Shown: positions 22,051 to 33,551 of the stretch, piece after piece | How the letters are laid out: each line of letters starts with the position of its first letter | How positions within the stretch are numbered: the first letter of the stretch is position 1 | Assembly (NCBI GenBank): GCA_015179125.1 | Contig: WHVA01000245.1 | Location: 94,242-158,241, forward strand | Direction: 5' to 3' | Length of the DNA stretch: 64,000 bases | Origin: Gautieria morchelliformis | Lineage: Eukaryota > Basidiomycota > Agaricomycetes > Gomphales > Gomphaceae | The notes under the pieces: generated by a model | Told to the model about the DNA's origin: nothing | The model's database searches: none | The model's input: only the letters and a program-made list of their open reading frames with translations | Position numbers and translations under genes: made by a program

Positions 22051-23040
22051 TTTCCTGCAATTGTGCGCTTGTTGAGCGAACCTTCTGGTGGCCTTCCTCA
22101 TAGTAACGACCTCTAGCGACCACCACCGCTTCATGTACGGTGAGGGTTTCATTTTCTGAACTAGCTCTTCTGTGGTGTCGAGAATTGCCTTGTTGAGACC
22201 TTCTAGCATCCTATGGAACTCTGGGATGCACCGCGGCAAATCTGATGAGACACCCTTTAGGTTCTCAGCCAGCCTATCATTGAACTCTTCCCAATCTACC
22301 ATGTGGTAGTTGTGTTTGGGTGGCTCTTGGCATGCCACTACTGACACATCCAGCGCTGTGTCCACCTGCATGCCGGTTGGTCCTCTGGGATGGTGTTGCA
22401 CAAGGTAATGCTATCTAGTTGCTCGCTCGACATAAACACGTTGTCTGTCCATGTGTAATTCCCTATTGACTGTGCTATTAGCGTGGGTATTCCATTAGGC
22501 AATGCCATCATTAGGTCCCTCTCTATCACTGCCTCTAGCAAAATCTGTGCAGCGTGTAGATTGGCTCGAGTAAACAAATGTGCGTTTTTTGGCTCATCCC
22601 ATTGGGGATGGTACCGGTTGAAGTCACCTAACCATATTAGTCTCTCTTGTTGTCCTTCCCCCGGCACTCGTCTAACTTCTCCCTGTAGGTATGTGTTAAC
22701 ATGTTGCAGGCTTTCGGAGTGTGCACAATCGCAGTAGAAGTTAAATATCATCACTACACCGGCTTGTGTTTTGACTCTGACCCCTGTCACATCAGGGTGC
22801 CCCACATCCACCTCTCCCAAGCATCTGTCATGATGTGCTTGCTGACCAGGATCATTGACTGGGTGCATGTTTCTTTGTCCCTGTAGTGAGGCTTTGGGTA
22901 GATGGTGTACCAGTAGGGGTTTGTGCGAGTGTTGCCTAAGAAGTGTGATCGAGGGTAAGTATCGAAGGCGACGACGGTGGTTTGTGGTGGTGGTGGTGGT
23001 GGGAGGAAGAAAGGAGTTCCAATTCGTCAAGTGGCAGACA
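22051..23040 (-). pseudogene. LINE (non-LTR retrotransposon) APE-type endonuclease fragment
   Basis: Minus-strand frames hold VGHPDVTGVRVKTQAGVVMIFNFYCDC, then RLIWLGDFNRYHPQWDE (the GDFN-H-WD core of endonuclease/exonuclease/phosphatase enzymes of LINEs). After these come YTWTDNVFMSSEQLDSITL and, after a frame slip near 22370, the linker toward RT (KPSPYMKRWWSLEVVTMRKATRRFAQQAH). RT itself is absent: the Gy2 LTR begins at 22050. The fragment joins Plavaka sequence at about 23040. The GGT repeat at about 22975-23000 gives a spurious poly-His frame. Confidence 0.75.
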
Positions 23041-23484
23041 TTGAAATGACTTTACAAGTTCTGCTGTTATCATGCCCCTAAAACAACCTTGTCTATGTAT
23101 CCCCTCTTGCACAAAACCACTTGCTGCACAGCAACGTCGACGACATCGAGAGCTGCTAAAAAAAGCACGAGCGAACTGATTATCACGGCTTTTGCGCCTC
23201 AAGTCACTCAGTCTGCCGGATTCTTTTCCACACGACATAATGCATCTTTTTTTCGAAAATATCTGTCCATTACTAAAAGACCACTGGACAGGATCGGGTC
23301 GCTTCAAGAACATTGAACCTGCTGACCCAGGATACCGCCTAGCACCACATATATGGGAACAAATAGGCCTTGAAACCACTGAGGCTTACAAGATGATGCC
23401 CTCTGATTTCATTGGCACCATGCCCGATATCACCAACTCCAAATATAAAGCAGAATTCTGGTCATTCTGGGTGCAGTATTTAGG
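23041..23484 (+). pseudogene. Plavaka/CACTA-like transposase, N-terminal part (split by Gy4)
   Basis: The plus-strand frame reads CTKPLAAQQRRRHRELLKKARAN*, a stop, then LPDSFPHDIMHLFFENICPLL, DHWTGSGRFK, PHIWEQIGLETTEA, MPSDFIGTMPDI and KAEFWSFWVQYLG. These are typical of the basidiomycete Plavaka (Tnp2-related) transposase family. At 23484 it is cut by Gy4 and resumes at 33770 as PILLRNWFPNPKYYDHF. The shared TTAGG is the Gy4 TSD. One in-frame TGA (about 23178) precedes the conserved block. Confidence 0.8.
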
Positions 23485-23697
23485 TGTAAATAACCCATGT
23501 ATCTACATGTACATTAGTTATTACATAATCCCAGTGGGCCCCTTAAGGACCCACTGTATAGTTTATGCGTGGGAACCGGCTAGCAATCCCCATCGCATCT
23601 TACCCTTACACTGTCACTATGTAGCATCAGAATACCACACATTGGTCAAGTTCTGTCGTGCTCTTGTGACTTAAGGCTTAAGATAGACATCTTTACA
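23485..23697 (+). repeat. Gy4 5' LTR (213 bp)
   Basis: It pairs with 33552-33764 at equal length. Bases following (CCTTTTTGAACTATCC) are not a TGG-type primer site. Confidence 0.93.
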
Positions 23698-23835
23698 CCT
23701 TTTTGAACTATCCTGCGGTTGATCACCACGCGACCAACCGATAGTGGATTCGAAGCAATCTTGAAAAAGATCGCTGTGTCGATGACTAAACATCGTTGAG
23801 ACCCTCCAGTAGACCTTCTACTGTCGGCTGCGAGC

Positions 23836-26407
23836 GTGATGATTCCACGCAGTCGAAGACGGACACGAGCGACGAGCTCGAGGTCCACGCCCCAGGCGCA
23901 GCCCAGCGACACGACGGCTGACACTGTCCTGGACCAAGAGAACAGGACGATAGAAGACGGAGAGATCGTAGACCTCACCGCCCTCGTCCCCTCAGTAGAG
24001 GACGAGGAAAACCCCGACCATGTCTCATCGAGCATGGCTGAGGAAGAGACGACGCCAGGCGATGAGCCGGCGCCGCCCCCCCCATCTCTCTCTGCCCAAG
24101 GACAAAGGAAAGGGCAGAGAAGTCTCGCCGTCGTCAGACGGTAGAGCAACAATGTTGAGGCGGGCACAAAGCCACGACTCAAACTGACGCTCACGAAGTA
24201 GAGCAACGATGATCGTTCCTGAAGGAGGACGACGGCAAAAAAGACGAGCACCAGACGATGGTCAGGACTCGGAATACTCGAGCTCTAGTCGCAAGAGCTC
24301 AAGGGCTCACGCCATCAACCACGAGATGGCAGAGGCCCTGAACAAACAGGTGCAGGCTGCGCTGCACCGAAGTACGCTGACGCGCCACAAGCACAATCAG
24401 CTGGCTTCGCAGCTTGACAACGCTGCCGCCGCCCTAATGGCAATCGGCAAGGAACTCCACCAGGCGGAGGAGGTCAGGCTGCAAGACGCAGCCACGCTGG
24501 AGGATGTCCAGAAAGCACTCCACCCACGTGGGGAACGCGACGCAACTCGTCCAAGCTCGCGACAGTCCGCAGCCAACGAACACAGTCGCGATGTGGAAGA
24601 CCTGCACCGAAAGGAGCGAGACAAGCAGCGAATGCCGCCGCCAGCCGTCCCGGTCGAACAGGACGTAAGGTTTGGGAATGAACCTCAAGAACAACCGGCT
24701 GCCCCAACGGACAGCCGTAAAACAATCCAACAGATCATTAGGGAGCAGGTTGCCTCAGAGCCTGCCTCTGAATCGACGACCGAGAGCTTAGAGCTCTAAG
24801 TCGCACACTGGCAGCGTAAAGAAGCCGCAGCCCCGCACCGCCACACATGGGCACTCAAGCTACTAGCGAAAAACACTGAGGAGACAGTGGCCCACAGCCA
24901 CACCGCTCAGCTGCCCAACGAGCAGCTCGCGCAAGCCGTACAAGACGCACGGCAGGCGCGCGCAGCCTACAACAGCAGGCTACGGATCCGCAACGCGGGA
25001 CTGACCCGGGACACCAGGCACAAAACGCCCCCAGAACCGAGAGCACAAAATGCTCCCGATCCGGGCCCGGGGCCCGTCAGGGCATATAACAGCCTGCCCC
25101 GCGTGGCGTCACAACCGCGCGAACGATCCATGGCCCCAACGGAAGGCCAGGGAATCCCTGACCAGGCCGACGTCATACCAATGGAGCCGTACGATGGGAT
25201 CACACGGATGATCCGCGTGGCGTTAGCAGACGCCGCGGACACAGACCCGGAGAAGTCTGTGATAGCGAAAGCCGGTGTAAAATTGGCACACCCCGAGCCA
25301 TATGCCGGGGGATCAGACCTCGAAGAGTTTGAAATCTTCGTGGCTGCCATCCTACGATGGCTGAAAATGAATTGCCTCCTAGGGCCAACCAGCGTCGACA
25401 TGCAGGTCGGCTATGTGGGCACGCGCCTCACCGGTGAAGCCCAGGAGTGGTTCCTTTGAAACGTTGAACGCTTCGATCGCCAGGTCCGCAGCTGGACGCT
25501 GGAAACCGTGATGCAAGGCCTTCAAAAAACGTTCCTGCACACACTGACATACCATCACGCATCGAATAAATTCGACACGGTCATGCAAGGCATGAAAACC
25601 GTTCAGGAGATGCTGAATGAGCTCATGAAATACGCGGCACGTATGATACAGCCGCCAGACGAGTACACGTTCCGGAGACGGTTCGTATCGGCGCTGCGCG
25701 AAACGCTGCGCAACGAGGTCCTCAAAAAGGGCTATAATGCCGAGAGCAGCTCAATAGAGCAACTCTTCGAGACAGCCCGGATGATCGAGGAGGCATCCAG
25801 ATACAACATGGGGATGCGCCGCGCAGAAAGCACAGCAGCAACGGCAAGCGCTGCCCGGCTCACAGGGAGCAAGCCGTTGACACAAACGGGCCTGACCAGG
25901 CCCAGCCTGTTCGCAAGAAGCGGAACAGGACAACGGCTACCGCCATTACGCCCAGCACAAGCTGGACGCCCACCTGAAGCTAAACAGCCTCAAGCGTCAG
26001 GGTCGTCCCCACGACCTGCCCCACCGACGAAAACGTCGGGCCGGCCTAACGATAGGCCCAGCGGCAGCCAAAGCAACACCACATGCTTTGAATGCAGCCA
26101 ACCTGGCCACAAGAAGGCAGAGTGCCCCCGGCTTAGGTCCGGTATAAGGACAGCGGCCGTGAGGCACGACAGTGAAGCCGATGATCCGGAGACGGATCTC
26201 GGTCAAAATTCTCTTCAACAAATTGACGAAGAGGGGGAGGGTGATCCTCAACCCAACGACACTCCGGACAACGGAGATGCACCCACTGAAGAATGGGACC
26301 CAGAGCCGTCCCAATACTATGAATGGGACGAGGAGGTGGAAAACACCACCTACAGGTCCAGCGCGATCAGATTCGCACTGGAAGACGAAACCGCCACGAA
26401 GCACTGA
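23836..26407 (+). pseudogene. Gy4 Gag (frameshift and stops)
   Basis: It starts MMIPRSRRRTRATSSR, Arg-rich then acidic (DGEIVDL, SVEDEENPDH). A frame slip before about 24209 leads into a coiled region (NKQVQAALHRSTLTRHKHNQL, MAIGKELHQAEEVRLQD). Stops at about 24797 and at 25457-25459 follow. At the second, Gy5 keeps CGA (61647-61649) where Gy4 has TGA, giving WFL*NVERFDRQ. The capsid-like part has LAHPEPYAGGSDLEEFEIF and FRRRFVSALRETLRNEVLKKGY. A CCHC knuckle CFECSQPGHKKAEC is near 26090. The acidic C-terminus ends at 26407. Confidence 0.88.
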
Positions 26408-26428
26408 AGCAAACACAGGACATGGCCA

Positions 26429-26905
26429 ATGCGTCCGCGCAGTGAGAACCGTACCCTATCGGGGTACTGGGAAATTAACGGTGTAAAAGCCCACTGCCTG
26501 CTAGATAGCGGCAGCGAAGGGGTACTGCTGTCCCCCGAATTCACGCGAGCTACAGGGATGAAGACATTCTCCCTGGAGCAACCAATCGCGCTGCAGCTAG
26601 CCTGCATAGGCAGCCGTTCCACGATCAACTATGGAACGAACACGACCATCAAGTTTGGTCGTGGGACATACGACGAATATTTCGACGTAGCAAACGTCGA
26701 ATATTACGACGCGATCTTAGGGACACCGTTCCTAAGGAGATTCGGCATAACCCTAGACTTCTCGAGCCAAGGGACGATTCGCAAGGGAAACGAAGTGATC
26801 CCCACGGGCAAGGTCTCATTTGACGATGACGAATCGAAGAACGAGGACAAAGGGCCACGGGTGAGCATGATCACCCAGGCGCCGAAGCCGAACCTGGCTC
26901 ATTGA
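26429..26905 (+). CDS. Gy4 aspartic protease
   Basis: The retropepsin site HCLLDSGSEGVLLS is followed by YDAILGTPFLRRFGITLDF, the second half of a Ty3/retroviral-type protease. This frame is open for 158 codons. It should lie in one polyprotein with RT, but a stop at 26903-26905 separates it from the RT frame at 26921. The same region in Gy5 is frameshifted before the active site. Confidence 0.85.
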   Translation: MRPRSENRTLSGYWEINGVKAHCLLDSGSEGVLLSPEFTRATGMKTFSLEQPIALQLACIGSRSTINYGTNTTIKFGRGTYDEYFDVANVEYYDAILGTPFLRRFGITLDFSSQGTIRKGNEVIPTGKVSFDDDESKNEDKGPRVSMITQAPKPNLAH

Positions 26906-26920
26906 AGCCAGGAGGACGAG

Positions 26921-27680
26921 TTGCGGGACGACTCGTCCTTGAACTCACCCTACAGCCGTAGGGAGAGACGCTCTCACCTAACGGTGAAAGCGATGGGAAA
27001 GAGGAAAGCGGGCCTGCGCGCCGCGGGACCTAATAGACGCCAACAGCGCCTAATGGCATCTAAGCCACCCACCACCATCATCCTCATGGATGATGACCTT
27101 CCTCGCCTCCACGAGGAATGGATGGAACGAATCACTGACCTAGTCAGTGGAATTCCATTAGAACTCCTGCCACTACGGGAGATCAACCATGAGATCAACC
27201 TCATCGATCCCAACAAGCACATGTGGTATCGACTACCGAAATGCCCCGAACACTTCCGAGAGGAACTGTCGGCTAAGATAGAACGATACACCACTGCAAA
27301 GTGGTGGATTCCGGCAGTAGCGCAGCAGGCAGTGCCCATGCTGTGTGTGCCGAAGAAGAACGGTACGTTGAGAACCGTCTTCGATCTGCGCCAGCAGAAC
27401 GAGAACCCGGTGAAGGACGTCACGCCCTTCCCGGATCAAGATATCATATGCAGCGACATGGCTCGCTGCCGATATCGAACAAAACTCGATATGTCAGAAG
27501 CATACGAGCAGATCCGGATCCATCCGGATCACGTAGCAAAGACAGCCTTTGCCACGATCCTTGGCACCTTCAGGAGCCAGGTAATACAGATGGGGGACTG
27601 TAACGTCCCATCAACATTCCAACGGCTGATGACAGCCATCTTCCGCAACTGCATAGGTCGCTTCGTCCATGTATACATGG
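26921..27680 (+). pseudogene. Gy4 reverse transcriptase, N-terminal part
   Basis: It reads INHEINLIDPNKHMWYRLPK, then VPMLCVPKKNGTLRTVFDLR and YRTKLDMSEAYEQIRIHPDH, to RFVHVYM, where the Gy2-family solo LTR interrupts it. It rejoins at 28381 as DDIFIFS, so the intact site would be YMDD. It is a typical Ty3 RT apart from the break. Confidence 0.9.
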
Positions 27681-28380
27681 TGTTACGACCGTTCATTTCC
27701 GACTTCCGACCCTCAGTTCCGCCATACATTCCGCCTCTCCAATAGTTCCGCCACACGTTCCGCCCCTCCGACATTTCCGCCATTCCGCCCCTTGTACATT
27801 TCCCTTGTTCTTTCGACTCTATTACTCGGACCCACCGGATCTACCTCGCCATTCATCAAAACCATATATCCGGTCACCCTTGTAGTTCGTTGTCAGATAT
27901 GTTTTCCCGACCCCTTGTTCTTTGCCATTGTTCTACCTTACCCTGAACCCCCCTTGTAGTCCCATTGTTCCCAATTAGTTAGTTCCCACACATTGTACTC
28001 GACTTCCGCTTCCTCCGGAATTTGCTTAGTACAACACCATTACTTGTTGCTCTGCGCTTTGTATAAAACCCCCCTCATGTATGTCTGTTATTCTGCAATC
28101 AGATAATCACCTTCGATACTTGATTTCCTTCGCTCCATCTCCTGTTCTTAGCACAGCGAGTCTAGCAAGATCTCAGTCTCTCTCTCAGCCTTCCGTCTTC
28201 CGTCTTCTGCCTTCCGCCTCAGTTCCGACTCAAGTTCCGACCAAACCTCTGGTCCAGTACTTTCCGACTTCCGGCTCATTTCCGAAATACCTAGGACGAT
28301 AGTTCATTGGGGGCGCAACCTATAAGTTGAAGCCGCTGTCCTTTCCAGTTCCGACTTAGTGGAAATCTCGATACGTAACA
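27681..28380 (+). repeat. Solo LTR of the Gy2 family (700 bp), TSD CATGG
   Basis: It runs TGTTACGACCG...ATACGTAACA and is flanked by CATGG at 27676-27680 and 28381-28385. It splits the RT catalytic motif of Gy4. A TATAAAA box is at 28062-28068. By hand count it holds 19 TTCCG/CGGAA pentamers, eight of them within the first 110 bp. Confidence 0.93.
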
Positions 28381-30971
28381 CATGGATGACATCTTCATAT
28401 TCTCGCTCTCAATACAAGAGCATGAAGAGCACCTCTACATCGTCTTTGACAGACTGAGGAAGAATCACCTCTTTCTGAACAAGAAAAAGGTGGACCTCTA
28501 CTCCATCCGAATGGAGTGTCTCGGCCATATGATCGATGGCCGAGGGGTACATGCCGATGAGGACAAGATGCAACGCATCCGCGAGTGGCGCAGGCCACGG
28601 ACGTTCAACGACGTCCAGTGTTTCCTCGGGCTGGTACATTATCTGGCACACTACATGCCGGATGTGAGCGCATATACCACCCCACTATCGGGCTGTGCGC
28701 GTAATAACCGTCCGTTCGAATGGACACCACTACTCGACAAATGCTGGCAAAGCATTAAGGCGTTGGCCTGTAAGGCCCCGATCCTGCGTCCAGTAGACGC
28801 AAGGTGCCCAGAGCCGATCTGGGTGATCACCGACGGATCAAAAGCCAGCATCGGTGCAGTCTACGGCCAAGGTCCTGACTGGAAAACTTGTCGACCAGCC
28901 GGCTTCTTGTCAAAGAAGTTCAGCATTGCTCAGCAACACTACCAGACTCACGAGCACGAAACGATCGCGGTGCTCGAGGCTCTCATGAAATGGGAGGACA
29001 AACTGCTGGGGCGAAGGTTCACCCTCGTCACAGACCACAAAGGGCTCAAGTACTTCGAGACCCAGAAGAGCCTATCTGACCGACAGGTCAGATGGTGGGA
29101 GTTTCTCTCCCGGTTCAATTTCAACACCGTTCATGTTGATGGTATAGAGAACAAGGTAGGGGACTGCATGTCACGCTACTACGAGAGCGACACGAGTGAT
29201 GACAATCACCCGGACCATGTCTTCGTGAACGCGGATGCACATTTGGACACCGACGGTGAGTTATTGCCTACCACCCGGTATGTCGAGTTGCGAACAGCGG
29301 CGACAAGATGCTCTAAATGCCTCGCTGAGAAGACAGAGGCGAGAATAATGGAAGCCGCCGCATTAAACGAGGGCTCACCAGAGCCCGTGAACGTCGCCGC
29401 GTCCCGCGACGACGACGATGACGATAGAGCCATCGCCGCAGGAAATGACGGCGCACCCCTGCGCCGGGTCGTCAAGCAAGGCGTAGACCTGTCTAAGGTC
29501 CTACGAGATGCATACCACAGGGACGCCATGTTCACAAAGATCATGGCGCACCTGGACGCGCACCCGAGATTCTGGATCCGGGACGGGCTGATCTGTACTA
29601 AGAATCAGCTCAAAAGAGACGTCATTGCTGTCCCCCGCTCTGTTCTTCAAGGGGGAAGGAAGCTGATCGAAATTATCATCGATTGGGCACATCAGATAGT
29701 CAGCCACTACGGCCATCTGAAGACTTCGAACTACGTTCGAAGAGCATATTGGTGGCCGGGCATGAGCCCAGACATAGAAGCGTTCTGCACATCGTGCGCG
29801 AGGTGTCAGATGACGAAAACCGGACCACAATGGCCCAAAGGCCTACTACACAGCCTACCCATTCCAGATAGGCCATGGCAGTCGATTGGCATCGACTTCA
29901 TGGGGCCCCTGCCCAGATCCAACCACTGTGACTACCTGATGGTAGTCATCGAGCGACTAACGTCGCTCGTACACCTCGTACCAACCACGACGAGTGTGTC
30001 AGCCAAGGGAGTAGCCTGGCTGTTTCTGAAGGAGGTCATCTGACTACACGGAGTTCCCGACTCCATCGTCTCGGACAGAGACTCAAGGTTCATGTTGATC
30101 TTCTGGCGTGAACTACAGCGACTCATGGGGACTAAGCTCCTCATGTCAACTGCCTTCCATCCCCAAATGGATGGAGCCACCGAGCGGGCAAACCGCTCGA
30201 TCGGCCAGATATTGCACACGGTCATCAGAGACAATCAGAAGGATTGGGCATTGAAATGCCCAATGGTTGAGGTCGCCCTCAACAGCAACGTCAGCGCGAC
30301 CACAGGGTTCACACCTTTCGAGCTGATCCACGGCTATATGCCGCAGATAGACGTCCCCATAGCCGTGGACACTCCGTTCAAGGGGGTAGCCCGGTTCGCA
30401 CATCAGGCAAAATGGAACCTGATGGCGGCACACGATGCAATCATAGAGCATCGAGTGACACAAACGTTTCATGCAAACAAGAAACGTACGGCGAGCGACA
30501 GGTACGCGGCCAACAACCGCGTCTACCTTTCGACACAAAACCTAACTCTCCCGAAAGGAAGATCCAGAAAGCTAGTCCCGCGGTACATCGGACCGTACCG
30601 CATCGTCGAGGCTCACAACAACGCCTCAACGGTGACCCTCGATCTTCCCGACGAACTGAAAAGCCATCGTATTTCACCAGTTTCCATTCCAGCCTCGTAC
30701 GACGATACGAGGCTAACAACAACGAATTGTTCCCTCGTCGTGAGGCCAATTCATTTTATGACTTCAGGGCAAATGACGACGAGGAGTGGCTCGTCGACGA
30801 GATTATCGCACATCGATGGATAAACTCGACGGACTGGAGTTCCAGGTCCGTTGGACCCTAGGCAACGTGACATGGGAACTCATGTCGTCCTACAAGGACC
30901 TTGAAGCCCTAGATAGCTATCTAGAGCTTCGGGGGGTGGGCAAGCCACGCGACTTCCCCAGACGCCGCTAG
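28381..30971 (+). pseudogene. Gy4 RT C-terminus, RNase H, integrase, chromodomain-like tail
   Basis: DDIFIFS begins the block. RNase H has ITDGSKASIGAVYGQ, HEHETIAVLEAL and VTDHKGLKYFE. The integrase finger is SHYGHLKTSNYV...CTSCARCQMTK, then IDFMGPLPRS. A TGA at 30041-30043 (KEVI*LHGVPDSIVSDRD) fits CGA to TGA. The core continues SDRDSRF and GATERANRSIGQ. A GPYRIV motif is present. After a frame slip near 30720, EWLVDEIIAHRW...LEFQVRWTLGNVTWE resembles a divergent chromodomain, ending at 30971. Confidence 0.88.
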
Positions 30972-31091
30972 ATGCGTCTGTCACGTGCAGACCACATGAC
31001 ACGCCGGCCACGGCACGGTTAAATTTTCGCCTCGGATCTTTCCGAGGGCGCATCGCTTCTTGGAAGCAACCACCATCATCTACCCACAAAG

Positions 31092-33515
31092 ATGATGCCC
31101 CCCAAAGATGGGATGGACGTTGATCCATCAACGTCCACAACGCGAACAATGGCCCCGAGACAGGGGGCCGCAGACATTCTCCGTGCTCCAATAGACCAGG
31201 AGCACTGGATGATCGTGGGATGGGAGGACGCCCTTGCCATCGTCCACCTGCACGATTGCGCAACATGCGCAGACTACCGCGCACCTTAGGGCCGTGACCG
31301 GCACCCACAAGGTCAAATTGCGGGATGAAGACATCAGCGACGCCGTCGATGCAGCCTGGGGATGGCTCCCAAGGGGCATTGCGTGTGACGCGCGAGAAGA
31401 GCTCCTCTGGGACATCCACGACCTCAAAAAAGAGGTCAAGGAGCTGGAACACGCGGTCGAGGACCGCGACGACGCGCTCGCAACCGAGCGCGCCAGGATC
31501 AAGGAACTGGAGCAACAGCTGAGCGCAGCGCAGCTCCAGGTTACCCTGGTCCACGCTGCCTCAAAAAGGCCGCGACATGACCCGGCCATGGACCCAGTGG
31601 CTGGGCCATCATCACCTCGTGCGACGGCGCCGACCCCGACGACGACAACGACGGAAGGGCAGAGCGCACCTTCCGACTCTGCGTATGGCATCCCAGATGG
31701 ATGGGAGTCTGACTCATCCGTCTGGAAGACGTACGACCCGGAACGGGCACAGAGGCTGGCAGAGCAGCCAAAGAAAAAGTGCAAGAAATTGCGCGGCTCC
31801 CCCCACACCGTCAATGGGCTAGCCATTGTGAAGGAAAGCGCGATTAGCGCTTACCTAGCAGCGTCATAGTCGCACACCATCAACGACCCCGCCCTTCAGT
31901 GGCGGGTAGCACAGATCGAGGCTGTTAGCAACTCAGGGGCTATGGCAGGGAAGGTGTAGAGTTCTTAGAAAGCTAGAATCAAATGTACTCTCTCAGTGAA
32001 TTTATTGTCACTGATATATTAATACAATACCTAGAATCAAATGTACTACATGATTTTCAGTCAACATGCTATGAAAATACAAAGAATACTACTCGCCTCT
32101 CTCAGTGAATTTATTGTCACTGAGAGAGGAGTACAATCCTGTCTCAGAAGGCATATACATGCACCCGGCCCTTTAGCGCCCAAGGGCTCGCGCGTCGAAG
32201 TCATTTCAAACTCCGCTGGGTGCAGCCGCCTGTGAAAATAGGAATAACAGAATGAAATGGAGAGATAGGGAGTGACCCGAAAATTTCGAAAATAATCAGA
32301 GAAATGAATGCATGGTACAAGAACAATGTGAGAAAGAATTGGAACACCATACAGTAAATCGAACATATTATGCTTGATTTTGGTGCAGGAGCATAAATGC
32401 ACCCAACAGAGGCCGAGTATATCGGGCCTGGCGTGGCCCTGCCTCCGCCGGCGGGGACAGTTCACCCTCCCTACCCGGGGGAGGGAGTGATCATACCACT
32501 CGGAGACCCACCGATCGCCGAGATGGGCCTCCTACCACGGCCGGTAGGAAAGGCCCAACAGCATCATACTCAATAGTACGATGTCTGCCCGCTCAACGAC
32601 CCACGCTTCGTCGAACTCATAGCGCGGGCAAAAGAAACGCCGCAGCTCACGTGTACACGTGAGATGATCGGCGTATTCAAACGCATTGAGCGCGAACAAC
32701 GCGCTCGCAATCCCAAAAGGGATTGTCTCGTGATAGCGGGCCGTACCCCGCACGACATCGCGGCCATTCTGAAGGGTTGGATACACAACCCTGAAGGGAT
32801 CCCATCCGCCATCCGTGACAACGTGGATGGCACCTTCAACCTAGACGACATGGACGTCTGGATGTGGTTGAAGGCCCTTGCGCCCCGGGTCAAAGGGGTC
32901 GCATCACCTCTCAGGGCGAGGCTACTCGACCTCTTCGGCTCGACAGACCAATGGTCGAGCCTCGTCGACGCCAGGGAAGTGCTGATGCCTCAGAGCACCA
33001 CCCTGCGGCTCTCAATCACAGGCCCATTCCCTGTGGAGGGCCGAGCCGGTCCCGACATCCCACTCGCGGAGATCGCGAGATGGTTGGCCCGCTACGCGGG
33101 AGTCACTCACAAGCGAGTGGCGCGCATTGAACATTATGTTCAACGCAGCATCACCGGCGCGGCATTCAGTGCCGCCGCCCGCGAGGGCCAACAAAAGGTC
33201 ATCGAGACCAGCCACGTGAGGGCCGCAGTGCCACGACCCCTCACTCACACCCAGCTCGACCGAGAGCTGGCACGCTTCCGGCCCCCTCCTCAGACTGAGG
33301 ACCTGGCCGTTGAGGCCATGCTCCGCGAGGACGTGGGCCCCAGCACCCAAGCGGATACCGCCGCTAGTGGTGAGGCCGACCAGCCTCACCCAATCACCAC
33401 CGATGACGCGGAGGTGCCCCCGGAGGAGTCACGTGCTCCACCGGCCCCGTACAACGACGACGTCATCGTATCGGCCACTCTAGAGGACTCCATCATGGAT
33501 GACCTCTATGAGTAG
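31092..33515 (+). pseudogene. Gy4 ORF3, large sense ORF downstream of pol, unknown function
   Basis: Three frames join into one protein of about 640 residues once the LTR-C insertion is removed. First is 31092-31289 (MDVDPSTST..., IDQEHWMIVGWEDALAIVHLH, CATCADYRA). A slip leads to 31290-31869, with a strong coiled coil (EELLWDIHDLKKEVKELEHAVEDRDD...RIKELEQQL), a Ser/Thr/Pro stretch and a Lys-rich patch (KKKCKKLRG). A TAG follows and then 32409-33515 (PRFVELIARAKETPQ, GVFKRIEREQRARN, DDMDVWMWLKAL, IARWLARYAGVTHKRVARIEHYV). It is not Gag, Pol or a recognisable Env (no signal peptide or membrane segment). It lies directly before the polypurine tract and 3' LTR, so it belongs to the element. I do not recognise the family. 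Confidence 0.6.
31955..32408 (-). repeat. LTR-C copy 3: 454-bp, inverted, in Gy4 ORF3
   Basis: It starts TGTAGAGTTCTTAG and ends GGAGCATAAATGCACCCAACA, the reverse of copies 1 and 2. It carries the CTCTCAGTGA palindromes in diverged form. Flanks are GAAGG and GAGGC, so no clean TSD remains. ORF3 reads ...MAGK before it and EAEYIGPG after it. Confidence 0.8.
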
Positions 33516-33535
33516 TAGTTAACCCCTATAGTTGT

Positions 33536-33551
33536 CTATAGAGGGGGAGGG
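33536..33551 (+). promoter_or_regulatory. Gy4 polypurine tract
   Basis: The run CTATAGAGGGGGAGGG abuts the 3' LTR at 33552. Confidence 0.75.

Noticed and set aside
22936..23379. Minus-strand ORF with a His tract
   Set aside because: The tract comes from a GGT microsatellite at a LINE/Plavaka junction.
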